Shown here piece by piece: positions 15,011 to 23,000 of a DNA stretch of 26,452 nt. The stretch spans positions 1 through 26,452 of the forward strand of contig CABSMZ010000007.1 of NCBI GenBank assembly GCA_902478875.1, written 5' to 3'. This DNA comes from an uncultured Collinsella sp. (GTDB taxonomy: Bacteria > Actinomycetota > Coriobacteriia > Coriobacteriales > Coriobacteriaceae). The first letter of the stretch is position 1. Each line of letters begins with the position of its first letter. Under the pieces are notes generated by a model, which made no database searches, was not told the origin of the DNA, and saw only the letters and a list, made by a program, of their open reading frames with translations. Made by a program: the position numbers and the translations under genes.

Positions 15011-15041
15011 AGTTATACCAACTTGTACCGAGTTATACCAA
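15011..15041 (-). promoter_or_regulatory. Promoter with 10-bp-phased repeats for the ATPase 2-uvrA2 operon
   Basis: On the plus strand AGTTATACCA (15011-15020), ACTTGTACCG (15021-15030) and AGTTATACCA (15031-15040) lie head to tail, the outer two identical. Read on the minus strand, TTGGTA (15036-15041) and TATAAC (15012-15017) form a -35/-10 pair with an 18-bp spacer, so the repeats cover the promoter. A regulator bound here would block the polymerase. Confidence 0.55.
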
Positions 15042-15044
15042 TAG

Positions 15045-15077
15045 CATGTGACAAAGGAACTGTCCCTTTGTCACATG
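15045..15077. repeat. Palindrome copy 3, overlaps the stop of the Tet-like GTPase gene
   Basis: CATGTGACAAAGG (15045-15057) pairs perfectly with CCTTTGTCACATG (15065-15077) around a 7-nt loop: a 13-bp stem. The right arm contains the TGA stop of the minus-strand GTPase gene (15071-15073). It lies just after that gene and just before the promoter of ATPase 2, and probably terminates the GTPase transcript. Confidence 0.83.
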
Positions 15078-17074
15078 TGGCCGAAAAACTCGGCGTCTGC
15101 TGCTCGCCAGGGGCGGAAGGTGGCGGGATCGACCTTTACGTGGGCTGCCTCGGGGACGTCGTACCATTTGACCGTGTAACCGGCGCCGTGAGAGCAAAAG
15201 ACCGAATCGGGCGTGTTGGGCAAATCGGCCTCGGGCTCATAGGCGGCCGTCTCGATTACGCGCTCGGCATCATGGCAAGCCGAATAGCCGGCGAACTCCA
15301 GGTACAGATGCCCGCGACCGCTCGTGTAGGCAGCCACCTCCAGCGCGTAATCCTGCACCTCGGAAGCCGGCACGCGACCCACAAGCTTCGCCCGGTCTCT
15401 CGCCATCGTCGGCGGCTCGTACTCGGCACCCATGCGCGTGGCATCCGAGAGCGCCCGGCCCACGCACTCCCCCGGCACCTCGAGCTCAAAGTGGTACCAC
15501 GGCTCCAACAGCACCGCCGTGCCGGCCTCACGTGCCTGCATAAAACCCTGGCGAATCGCGCGGTACGTGGCCTGGCGAAAATCGCCGCCCTCGGTGTGTT
15601 TGGCATGCGCACGGCCGCCCGTGAGCGTAATGCGCACATCGGTGATGGGCGAGCCGGTCAGCACGCCCAGGTGATCGCGCTCCATGGCGTTGGTGAGCGC
15701 CAGACGCTGCCAGTTAAGATCGAGCTCGTCGGTCGAGGTCACGGTGCCAAACTGCACGCCCGAGCCCGCTGGCAACGGCTCCAGGCGCAGATGCACCTCG
15801 GCATAGTGGCGCAGTGGCTCAAAGTGGCCCACGCCCTCGACCGGCTGCAAAATAGTCTCCTTATAGAGAATGCCGCCAGACTCAAACGCAACCGAAAGGC
15901 CAAAGCGATCGGCCAACACACGCTGCACGACCTCGAGCTGCACCGCTCCCATGAGCTGCAGATGTATTTGTTCAAGATGCGTGTTCCAGCTTACGCCGAG
16001 CATGGGGTCTTCGTCTGCCAGCTCAGTCAACGCTTTGAATACCACATGGACGTCGTGTTCGCCCGGCAGCACGGTATAGGTGAGAACCGGCGCAATGACA
16101 GGTGCATCGCCCGCGGGCTCCGCACCCAAGGCGTCCCCTGGGCGAACGTGCGCTAGGCCCGTCACGGCACAAATACCGCCAGCAGCAACTTCTTGGGCAA
16201 GCTCATACTTCTCGCCGTTATAGATGCGCACCTGATCGACCTTCTGCTCCCATGCCTCGGCACCGGAACGTCCGTTAATCACCTGTTTGGCATGCAGCGT
16301 TCCGCCGGTCACCTTGACCCAGGTAAGACGCTCGCCACGGTCTCCACGACTCACGCGGTAGACACGCGCGGCGAACTCCTGAGGCCATGTTCGCTCTAGC
16401 ATCAAAGCGCATATGCCGTCGAGTAGCTCTTCCACACCCTGGTCCTTGAGTGCCGAGCCAGCAAAGCAGGGAAAGAGCTTGCGCTCGGCAACCATGCGCG
16501 ACAGCGTCGCGACGGAAAGCTCACCCGCCTCAAGAAACTCCTCGAGCGCCGCCTCGTCCAACGCAGCAGCGTCCTCCTGAACGGCGCCGCCCACCAGCAG
16601 TTCGCTGGCATCCAGGCAGCCCTCGGAAAGACGCTGCCCAAGTTGTGCCAGCAAAACATTGCGGCCGGGATTCTCCAAATCGATTTTGTTGATAAAGATG
16701 AACGTCGGAATGTCATAGCGTGCAAGCAGGCGCCACAGGGTTTCGGTGTGCCCCTGCACGCCGTCGTTGGCGCCCACAACCAAAATCGCATAGTCGAGTG
16801 CGCGCAGTGTGCGCTCCGCCTCGGCAGAAAAATCGACATGCCCCGGCGCATCCACGAGCATGACGCGGGTATCGCCATGGTCGAGCACAGCCTGTGACGA
16901 GAAGATCGTAATGCCGCGCTCACGCTCGATCGTGTTAGTGTCCAGATGCGAATCGCCATCGTCCACGCGGCCGCGCTTGCGAATGCGACCCGCGTTGAAC
17001 AGCATGGCCTCGGCCAGCGTGGTCTTGCCGGCATCGACATGCGCCAAGATTCCAACGACCGCTTGCTTCGACAT
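15071..17074 (-). CDS. Tet(M)/EF-G-like translation GTPase (ribosomal-protection type)
   Basis: A 667-residue translational GTPase. ATG 17074 is preferred over an upstream start at 17143 because the minus strand has AAGAGGAG right before it and the protein begins cleanly MSKQAVVGILAHVDAGKTTL. Motifs are G1 AHVDAGKT (11-18), G2 ERERGITI (50-57), G3 DAPGHVDF (75-82), and G4 NKID (129-132). Domains II-V follow, with the domain IV/V landmarks TEGGDFRQATYRAIRQGFMQ, LLEPWYHFELEVP, RGHLYLEFAGYSACH and a C-terminal GAGYTVKWYDVPEAAHVK. This is the layout of tetracycline ribosomal-protection proteins (Tet(M), about 639 residues) and of chromosomal OtrA-like relatives. It could give tetracycline resistance or be an ordinary translation factor paralogue; sequence alone cannot decide. 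It is followed by a palindrome that contains its stop codon, and has no mobile-element neighbours. Confidence 0.85.
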   Translation of the reverse strand: MSKQAVVGILAHVDAGKTTLAEAMLFNAGRIRKRGRVDDGDSHLDTNTIERERGITIFSSQAVLDHGDTRVMLVDAPGHVDFSAEAERTLRALDYAILVVGANDGVQGHTETLWRLLARYDIPTFIFINKIDLENPGRNVLLAQLGQRLSEGCLDASELLVGGAVQEDAAALDEAALEEFLEAGELSVATLSRMVAERKLFPCFAGSALKDQGVEELLDGICALMLERTWPQEFAARVYRVSRGDRGERLTWVKVTGGTLHAKQVINGRSGAEAWEQKVDQVRIYNGEKYELAQEVAAGGICAVTGLAHVRPGDALGAEPAGDAPVIAPVLTYTVLPGEHDVHVVFKALTELADEDPMLGVSWNTHLEQIHLQLMGAVQLEVVQRVLADRFGLSVAFESGGILYKETILQPVEGVGHFEPLRHYAEVHLRLEPLPAGSGVQFGTVTSTDELDLNWQRLALTNAMERDHLGVLTGSPITDVRITLTGGRAHAKHTEGGDFRQATYRAIRQGFMQAREAGTAVLLEPWYHFELEVPGECVGRALSDATRMGAEYEPPTMARDRAKLVGRVPASEVQDYALEVAAYTSGRGHLYLEFAGYSACHDAERVIETAAYEPEADLPNTPDSVFCSHGAGYTVKWYDVPEAAHVKVDPATFRPWRAADAEFFGHM

Positions 17075-17260
17075 GGCTCTCCTCTTATTACAAGCCCATC
17101 GCACGCGGCGACGGGCGTTCACGCTCCACACCGGATGATACAATTTACGGGCCGGCGGGCGAAGCGGGCCCTATCCCCCGACCAAGCTCATCGCCCCGCG
17201 TTGCCGCGCGGCGATTTTCGTAGGTTCGCGCCTTGCGAAAGCCGGCTTTAAATCAGCGCA

Positions 17261-17300
17261 GCGAACGAAAATAGCCCCACCCGGGGCCATTTTCGTTCGC
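17261..17300 (-). terminator. 18-position hairpin after the GNAT gene
   Basis: GCGAACGAAAATAGCCCC (17261-17278) pairs with GGGGCCATTTTCGTTCGC (17283-17300) with a single A-C mismatch and a 4-nt loop. It lies 28 bp downstream of the GNAT stop and about 190 bp before the GTPase start, so it should end the GNAT transcript. The rest of this 253-bp gap is GC-rich with no ORF that I can support. Confidence 0.7.
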
Positions 17301-17327
17301 GCGAATTGTTGATACGCGTCCCCGCTC

Positions 17328-17819
17328 TTATGCCTCGCGCAGCCAGTCAAACGCAACACGCGGCGTGCCGTCCGACACATACACGACGCCGGCGCGCTTA
17401 AACCCGGCCTTGGCGATGGCGCCCTGCATAGGCAGGTTGTCTTGGTGCGTGTCGATACGCAGATGGTCGATACGTTCCTTGGCAAAGGCAAACATCGCAG
17501 CCGCGATACCGTGCACGGTGCCGTCGGACGCCACACGGTGCAGCACGGCGTACGGAGTGTCGCTACGCCATTGACCATCCTCAATTACGTCATAGCACTC
17601 GTCCGGACCCGGTAAAAAGGCAAACGTCGCAACCACGCGACCGTCGACTTCACACACGTAACTACCACCAGCGGCAATATCGGCAGCCAGTTGCTCGGCC
17701 GAAGGCGTGCCCTCGGGCCACTGCGTGGCGTTGCCATGCACGCGCATAAAGGCGCGGGCGGCGTCATAGATGGCCATGACGGCGGGAATGTCAGTATCGA
17801 GGGTTTTTCTGATCATCAC
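17328..17819 (-). CDS. GNAT-family N-acetyltransferase
   Basis: A 163-residue protein with the GNAT fold: N-terminal IRKTLDTDIPAVMAIYDAAR, a central strand pair YVCEVDGRVVATFAFLPG, and acetyl-CoA-binding motif A in VLHRVASDGTVHGIAAAMFA (usually Q/R-x-x-G-x-G/A). Motif B follows as LRIDTHQDNLPMQGAIAKAG and FKRAGVVYV. These enzymes move acetyl from acetyl-CoA to an amine; the substrate cannot be read from the sequence. The annotated start is GTG 17819 followed directly by ATG 17816. GTGAGG lies 7 bp before the GTG, so either codon may be used. It is divergent from the small Cys-rich protein gene (start 17894), with a dyad between them. Confidence 0.86.
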   Translation of the reverse strand: MMIRKTLDTDIPAVMAIYDAARAFMRVHGNATQWPEGTPSAEQLAADIAAGGSYVCEVDGRVVATFAFLPGPDECYDVIEDGQWRSDTPYAVLHRVASDGTVHGIAAAMFAFAKERIDHLRIDTHQDNLPMQGAIAKAGFKRAGVVYVSDGTPRVAFDWLREA

Positions 17820-17838
17820 GCGGCGACCTCACGTTTAT

Positions 17839-17868
17839 TGGTATCACTTTGGTTGAGCAATGATACCA
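17839..17868. promoter_or_regulatory. Dyad TGGTATCA-N14-TGATACCA in a divergent promoter region
   Basis: Perfect 8-bp inverted repeats (17839-17846 and 17861-17868) lie in the 74-bp gap between the GNAT start and the small protein start. The arms are 22 bp apart (same-to-same), two helical turns, suiting a dimeric regulator that controls both genes. A TTGGTA (17838-17843) 17 bp before TGATAC could be a weak plus-strand promoter. Confidence 0.4.
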
Positions 17869-17893
17869 GCGTTTGGAGAGAGGCGCGAAGCAG

Positions 17894-18190
17894 ATGGGAA
17901 GCAAAAAGCGAGCCGCCTGGTCAAAGGCTAAAAGCGAGTTTTTGGGCGCTGCTACCGGCGGCGATATGAGCGACCTGTTTGCGCGCGAGGACGAGCGCCG
18001 CGACGCCCTGGACGCCGAGCGCGATGAAGCCTGGCGCTACAAGTCGTGCGAACGCAAAAACCGTTACGACACACGCGCCGAGGCCGAGGCAGTTATGGCC
18101 GACTGCGAAAACCGCGGGCGGCGTGGTTTGGCCTGCTACAAATGCGAATACTGCGGTGGCTGGCACCTGACGTCGCACCCTTGGAAATAG
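17894..18190 (+). CDS. Small Cys-rich protein with zinc-ribbon-like C terminus
   Basis: A 98-residue basic/acidic protein with no recognised enzymatic motif. ATG 17894 is used; the longer frame would need a TTG start at 17873 inside the purine-rich GGAGAGAGG stretch that serves as ribosome site. The N terminus is charged (GSKKRAAWSKAKSEF) and a helical Arg/Asp/Glu-rich middle follows (EDERRDALDAERDEAW). The C-terminal ~50 residues read SCERKNRY, DTRAEAEAVM, then LACYKCEYCGGWHLTSHPWK. The CxxC plus the conserved WHLT and an upstream Cys suggest a small metal-binding fold of a type found in many bacterial and phage hypothetical proteins. It may bind nucleic acid. It is transcribed away from the GNAT gene and converges on rsmJ. 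Confidence 0.72.
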   Translation: MGSKKRAAWSKAKSEFLGAATGGDMSDLFAREDERRDALDAERDEAWRYKSCERKNRYDTRAEAEAVMADCENRGRRGLACYKCEYCGGWHLTSHPWK

Positions 18191-18238
18191 GCGCCGCATC
18201 GGCACGGCATTGACGGAGCGCCAGCCATCGCACGCAAG

Positions 18239-18943
18239 CTACGGGCGCGGCGGCACCAAAACATCGTAACGAACGGCCTTACCCGCAAGTTGATAGCTCG
18301 GCTTAACGCCGGCAAGCAACGGGCCCTTCACCGGCCGTTTGATAACGACTTTGCGCGGATGCACCGCAAGCGCTGCCTGGACCAGCGCCTCCTCATCGGC
18401 GCACGGCTGCTCCAAGTGATGCAGCAGCTGGAACTTCTTTTTCACCGCCGCGCTCTTGGTGCGCTCGGGAAACATGGGGTCCAGGTACACCGCATCGGGA
18501 GCGGCAAGCTCACCCCGCCCGATCAACTCAGCTGTATGGCGAAGGCCGGCAATGCTGTCCTCGCCCGCATGCAAGCGCATGCGCGCCACGGCTGTCGCAA
18601 GCGCCGGTTCATCTGCCGCGCGATCCAAAGCATCCTTGAGGAGCGCCGCGATCACGCAATCCTGCTCATACAGATCGACGGTAAAGCCCGCGGCCGCCAA
18701 CAGCAGCGAATCCTCGCCAAAGCCTGCTGTGGCATCGATTGCCCACGGTTGCTCGGCACCTTTTATGCGTGTGGCCTTCACCAGCAGCTCTTGCTGCAAG
18801 CGACCCTGCTTGAGTCGTGGAAGCATGCGGCCAAAATCGGCACGCAGCTCCATCGTGCCGTCGGTGAGCGTGAGGCCCTCGGACTTCCCGATCAGCTCAA
18901 GCCCCGCGGCCCGAGCAACAGAAGAGGGATCGACGACGCCCAT
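18239..18943 (-). CDS. rsmJ: 16S rRNA (guanine(1516)-N(2))-methyltransferase
   Basis: A 234-residue SAM-dependent methyltransferase. ATG 18943 is chosen because AAGGAG lies 5 nt before it on the minus strand; the GTG at 18949 is too close to that site. The RsmJ pattern is clear: SAM-binding AIDATAGFGEDSLLLAAAGF, then the catalytic AVYLDPMFPERTKSAAVKKK (family DPMYPHRQKSALVKKE) and HPRKVVIKRPVKGP (family PARVVVKRPDYAP). RsmJ methylates G1516 of 16S rRNA. It is divergent from the binding-protein gene (start 19195) and converges on the small Cys-rich protein. Confidence 0.92.
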   Translation of the reverse strand: MGVVDPSSVARAAGLELIGKSEGLTLTDGTMELRADFGRMLPRLKQGRLQQELLVKATRIKGAEQPWAIDATAGFGEDSLLLAAAGFTVDLYEQDCVIAALLKDALDRAADEPALATAVARMRLHAGEDSIAGLRHTAELIGRGELAAPDAVYLDPMFPERTKSAAVKKKFQLLHHLEQPCADEEALVQAALAVHPRKVVIKRPVKGPLLAGVKPSYQLAGKAVRYDVLVPPRP

Positions 18944-19194
18944 GGACACTCCTTAACAAACAAACGAATACGCGGGGCGCCGTTTATGCCAGCACCCAAC
19001 CGTCCGCTATTGTCCCACATGCGACATGGCCCACCGCCCATTGCAGAATGCGGGCATCTATTTAGCGGTAAAGCACCAAATCCCGTCAGGATTGCCCTCC
19101 ACCTCAACCCTGCGTTTACCCGCCGCTTCGCGGCTGTTCCATACTTGCCCGTCCGTATCATTAAAGGACTGAACATTCGTCGTGAGGAATGCAA

Positions 19195-20034
19195 ATGGAC
19201 CATTCAGTCACACGCCGAAAGGCCTGCCGGTTGGCAATCTCGGCAGCCGGAGCCACACTGGCAGCTGTGGTGCTGCCAGCCTGCTCGAACAGTAATCCCG
19301 ACATGTCCGGCAAGGCCAGGCTGAACGTAGGCGTCCGCTCGGATATCGTCGGGTTTAGCGAGCGTAATCCCAACAACGGCAAATACTACGGATTCGAAAT
19401 CGACCTCGCCAACGAGTTGGCAAACCGTCTTGGCTATGGAGGCTGTTCGTTTACATCCGTAACGCCCGAGACACGCGAAGAAATGCTTTCGTCGGAAAAA
19501 GTCGATTGCCTGATCGCATGCTACTCGATAAGCAACGAACGCAAAAAGCTGTTTGACTTCTCTGCCGCCTATTACACCGACTCGGTAATTCTTGTTGTCG
19601 AAAATACATCGCTCATTCAATCTTTCTCCCAGCTTAAGGGCGGAACAATTGGCACGGTATCCGGAACAAACGCTGCACCTCAACTTGCCGCGAAGTTTTT
19701 GGAGCTGGGGCTTTCGGACGGCATCCCCCAGCAGCAGGATGCCAAGAGCGGCAACATTGACTACGACACATGGCATCTGAGCCAATATGCAAGCTACGCT
19801 GAGCTTTCCCGCGCATTGGAAGCCGGCGACGTCGACGCCATGGCGACCGATGGCGCAATTGCCAAAACCTATCTCGATGACGAGCGCACCGTCCTGCCCG
19901 ATTTTGGCATCAACCCACAGCGCTACGCCGTCGCAACGCAGAAGGGCTCTGAGCTTTCACCCAAGGTTGCCGCCGAAGTACGCTCAATGCTCAAAGACAA
20001 AACAATCGATACGCTCATCGAGAAATGGAACTAA
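19195..20034 (+). CDS. Solute-binding lipoprotein (SBP_bac_3, amino-acid type), orphan
   Basis: A 279-residue extracytoplasmic binding protein. ATG 19195 is preferred over 19189 for its spacing from GAGGA (19184-19188). The signal sequence is MDHSVTRRKACRLAISAAGA, then TLAAVVLPAC with lipobox Cys30. The paired Arg (TRR) is reminiscent of a Tat signal, though the rest is atypical. The mature part has family-3 landmarks: LNVGVRSDIVGFSERN, YGFEIDLANELANRLG (usually G.d.Dl...ia..lg), VDCLIACYSISNERKKLFDF, SQLKGGTIGTVSGTNA and GDVDAMATDGAIA. The ligand is likely an amino acid or related polar molecule. No permease or ATPase gene is present. Instead the Cache-MscS gene starts 12 bp after the stop, so they are almost certainly co-expressed. 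A role in presenting ligand to that channel is inference. Confidence 0.9.
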   Translation: MDHSVTRRKACRLAISAAGATLAAVVLPACSNSNPDMSGKARLNVGVRSDIVGFSERNPNNGKYYGFEIDLANELANRLGYGGCSFTSVTPETREEMLSSEKVDCLIACYSISNERKKLFDFSAAYYTDSVILVVENTSLIQSFSQLKGGTIGTVSGTNAAPQLAAKFLELGLSDGIPQQQDAKSGNIDYDTWHLSQYASYAELSRALEAGDVDAMATDGAIAKTYLDDERTVLPDFGINPQRYAVATQKGSELSPKVAAEVRSMLKDKTIDTLIEKWN

Positions 20035-20046
20035 GGAAGTCCACCC

Positions 20047-23000
20047 ATGTCCAAGCGACTAAAAAAGAAATCCGTGGCGCTTGCCATTGCCGTAGCCGTC
20101 TGCGCGTTAGCGATGGGACTCCTACTCGCCTCGATGCAAACGCGTCTATCGCAAGAGGAATACGCTTTAGAATTCGATCGCGTTGCCGCCGAACTCCCCG
20201 ATCTCGTTAAAACGGCCCAGTCGGAAACAAAAGACAACACCCAAACATTTGATGACTTGTATCGCACGCGTGCCGCGAGCATCGCATTTATGGCAGCCAA
20301 CGATGCCGGTTATGAAGCGACCGATGCCAAAATGGCCGAGTTCAAGGACCTGCTCAAGGTCGATAACGTTCTCATTGCCCGACGTGACGGTTCCATCATC
20401 GCCAAAGCGGTTGACACCAAAGCCGATTTTAGCCGCGCCCGCTTCAACCAGCTACGTCAGTGCTTCGAGACCGGCAAGCCCTCCGATCCAGTTGAGGTCG
20501 ATCTTCCCGATCAAGACTGGCTCATGCGATACTATGCCGCCAAAATCGATGACGACACCATGGTCATCGTAGAGCAAAATCCCCAAGAGCTGCACGCCCT
20601 TGTCAAGGACACCGGCTCGGCCGAGAGCATGCTCAAGAACATCTCGCTCGGCAGTCACGGATATGTCCTCGCCGTATCGGCAAAAACGCACCTGATCACC
20701 TACCATCCCGATCAGAACATGATAGGTACCGATGCACTCGACAACGGCATCGACGTGGGCAATCTTGAGGACGGCAAGACATTCATCACTTCCGTCAAAA
20801 ACACAAGCCTGTATTGTCGCGTCAAGTTGGTCGATGACACCTATTACATTCTCGCCATCCCCGAAAGCGATACCGCCTCCGCGCGCAACATCACCGTGGG
20901 CGTCATCCTCTTTGCCTTCATCGCAGTCGTCGCCGCCGTGGCACTCTATGACCTGTTTGTCCTAGCGGATGACGAACATGACGACCACGACCATCACGAA
21001 TACGTCAAGATCGGTCGTGGCCTTCGGTTTAGCCCCTCCGTGGGCAGGCGCGCAACAGCCTTGTCCATTGCAGGACTCGTCTTACTTTTGGCAGTAACCT
21101 TCTATATGCAAACGCTCTTTGCCCTTTCGAGCCAGGCGACGGTCAATCGGGAGCGCTTAGAGCAGATTGATCAAACGCTCAAAAATAATGCGCTGCGCGA
21201 GGATGAACTTACGAGGCAATATAGCGAGCACTATGCCACTGCCTGCCACATTATCGCCTACATCGTTGAGCACAATCCAGAGCTCGCCACGCGAGCCGAC
21301 CTGCACAGCATGGCAAACACGCTCAACATCGAGTCAATTAATCTCTACGACGGCGACGGCAATATGACAAGCTCGAGCACGTCGCAGCGATCCTACAGCC
21401 TTTCGACCAAGTACGGTGACTCCTCCTACGAGTTCCGCTCGCTTTTGGGCGGCAAGGATGAATATATACAGCCTCTCTCTATCAACAGAACCACCGGCGA
21501 GACATATCAGTACATCGGAGTCGCACTCTACGATCAGGATGGCATTGCAGACGGAATCGTGCAGATTGCCGTGCGCCCCATGCGCTTAGAAGAAATGCTC
21601 AAGAGCACCAAGATCGACGCAGTGCTCGATGGCATCAAGGCGGGCGCCGGAGGCTTCGCCTTTGCAATCGAGAAAAAAGACGGTACCGTCGCATATCATC
21701 CCAACGACCTTCTTCTTGGGAAAAAGGCATCCGAAATAGGACTGACTGACGAGCAGCTTGCAGATGGCTTTAGCGACTTCGTCTACATCGACAACCAGAA
21801 ACTCTACGCCTCCTGCTTGGAGACTGGCGACTATTACGTTTACGTCGCGGCACCCGAAGACTCCTTTATGCACCAGCGCGTTCCGCTCACAATCGCAACC
21901 GGAATCATCGCCGCCATTTGCTTTGCCCTTATCTACCCGTTGCTGACGCTCGACACCATAAAAGTCGAAGAAAAGCGTTCGAAGCACGAAGGCGATTTCG
22001 CGACAAGACGGCACAACATCACCGTCACGACGTCCGACGGCCGTGTCAAACACAGCGAAAGCGCCATTAGCCGATGGCTCAACATCTCCTTTAAATGGGA
22101 GGACAAAACCCCCGAGCAAAAACTCGGCACAGTCCTTAAATGGTTTACCGGCATCGCGGTGTTTATCGTCTTTTTGGCCGTCTTGTTTAAAGACGCTCTG
22201 TTTGGTCCGCGTTCGGTATTTACCTATATCCTGGGCAACGACTGGCAGCACGGTCTCAACATATTCGCGCTCACCGCTTCGATCATGTACGCCTGTGTGG
22301 CTCTCACAGTGTGCGCAATCGCGCAGGCGCTTCTTCGCATGTTGTCCAATGTGCTTGGAGCGCGCGGCGAGACGATATGCCGACTTCTCTCGAGCCTGAC
22401 AAAATACGGAACTCTCATCGCTATGCTCTATTGGTGCCTCGGCGTTTTGGGTGTCGATACCGCAACGCTTTTAGCCTCGGCAGGTATCATCACGCTCGCC
22501 GTCTCCTTTGGAGCCAAAGACCTCATCACGGATATCTTATGCGGGCTCTTTATTATCTTTGAAGGCGAGTTCCGCGTTGGAGACGTCATCTCGGTTGGCG
22601 GCAACACCGGCACCGTTATGGAGATTGGTGTGCGAACCACAAAGATCAATGACGGCAACGGCAATGTCCTGCTCCTACGCAACAGCTCGATTTCGAATGT
22701 CACCAACATGACAAAACTTAATTCTTACGCCAGCATAGATATCACCATCCCGGTGGGAGAATCTCTACCCTATGTCGAAAAGGTGCTTAAAGACGAGCTC
22801 AAAAGCGTGCATGACCGCGTTCCCGCCATTATCGATGGCCCCTTCTACAAGGGCGTGGTCGACCTTAGCAGCACCGCTATGACCATTCGCGTTGTCGCCA
22901 CCTGCAAGGAGACCGATCGCGGCAGCGTCATGCGTTCTTTGCGCCGTGAGGTAAAGCTCATGCTTTCCCGCCGCGACATCGCCCCCTATCAACTCGTTTT

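Noticed and set aside
14798..16156. A 452-residue plus-strand ORF opposite ATPase 2 and the Tet-like GTPase
   Set aside because: High-GC antisense frame with low-complexity Arg/His/Gly content; both minus-strand genes it covers have complete motif sets.
17075..17143. N-terminal extension of the Tet-like GTPase to 17143
   Set aside because: The extra 23 residues are Arg/Trp-rich and unlike the family; AAGAGGAG directly precedes the ATG at 17074.
18290..19324. A 344-residue plus-strand ORF across rsmJ and the binding-protein start
   Set aside because: Antisense to RsmJ, whose catalytic motifs are intact, and it runs into the real lipoprotein gene in another frame.
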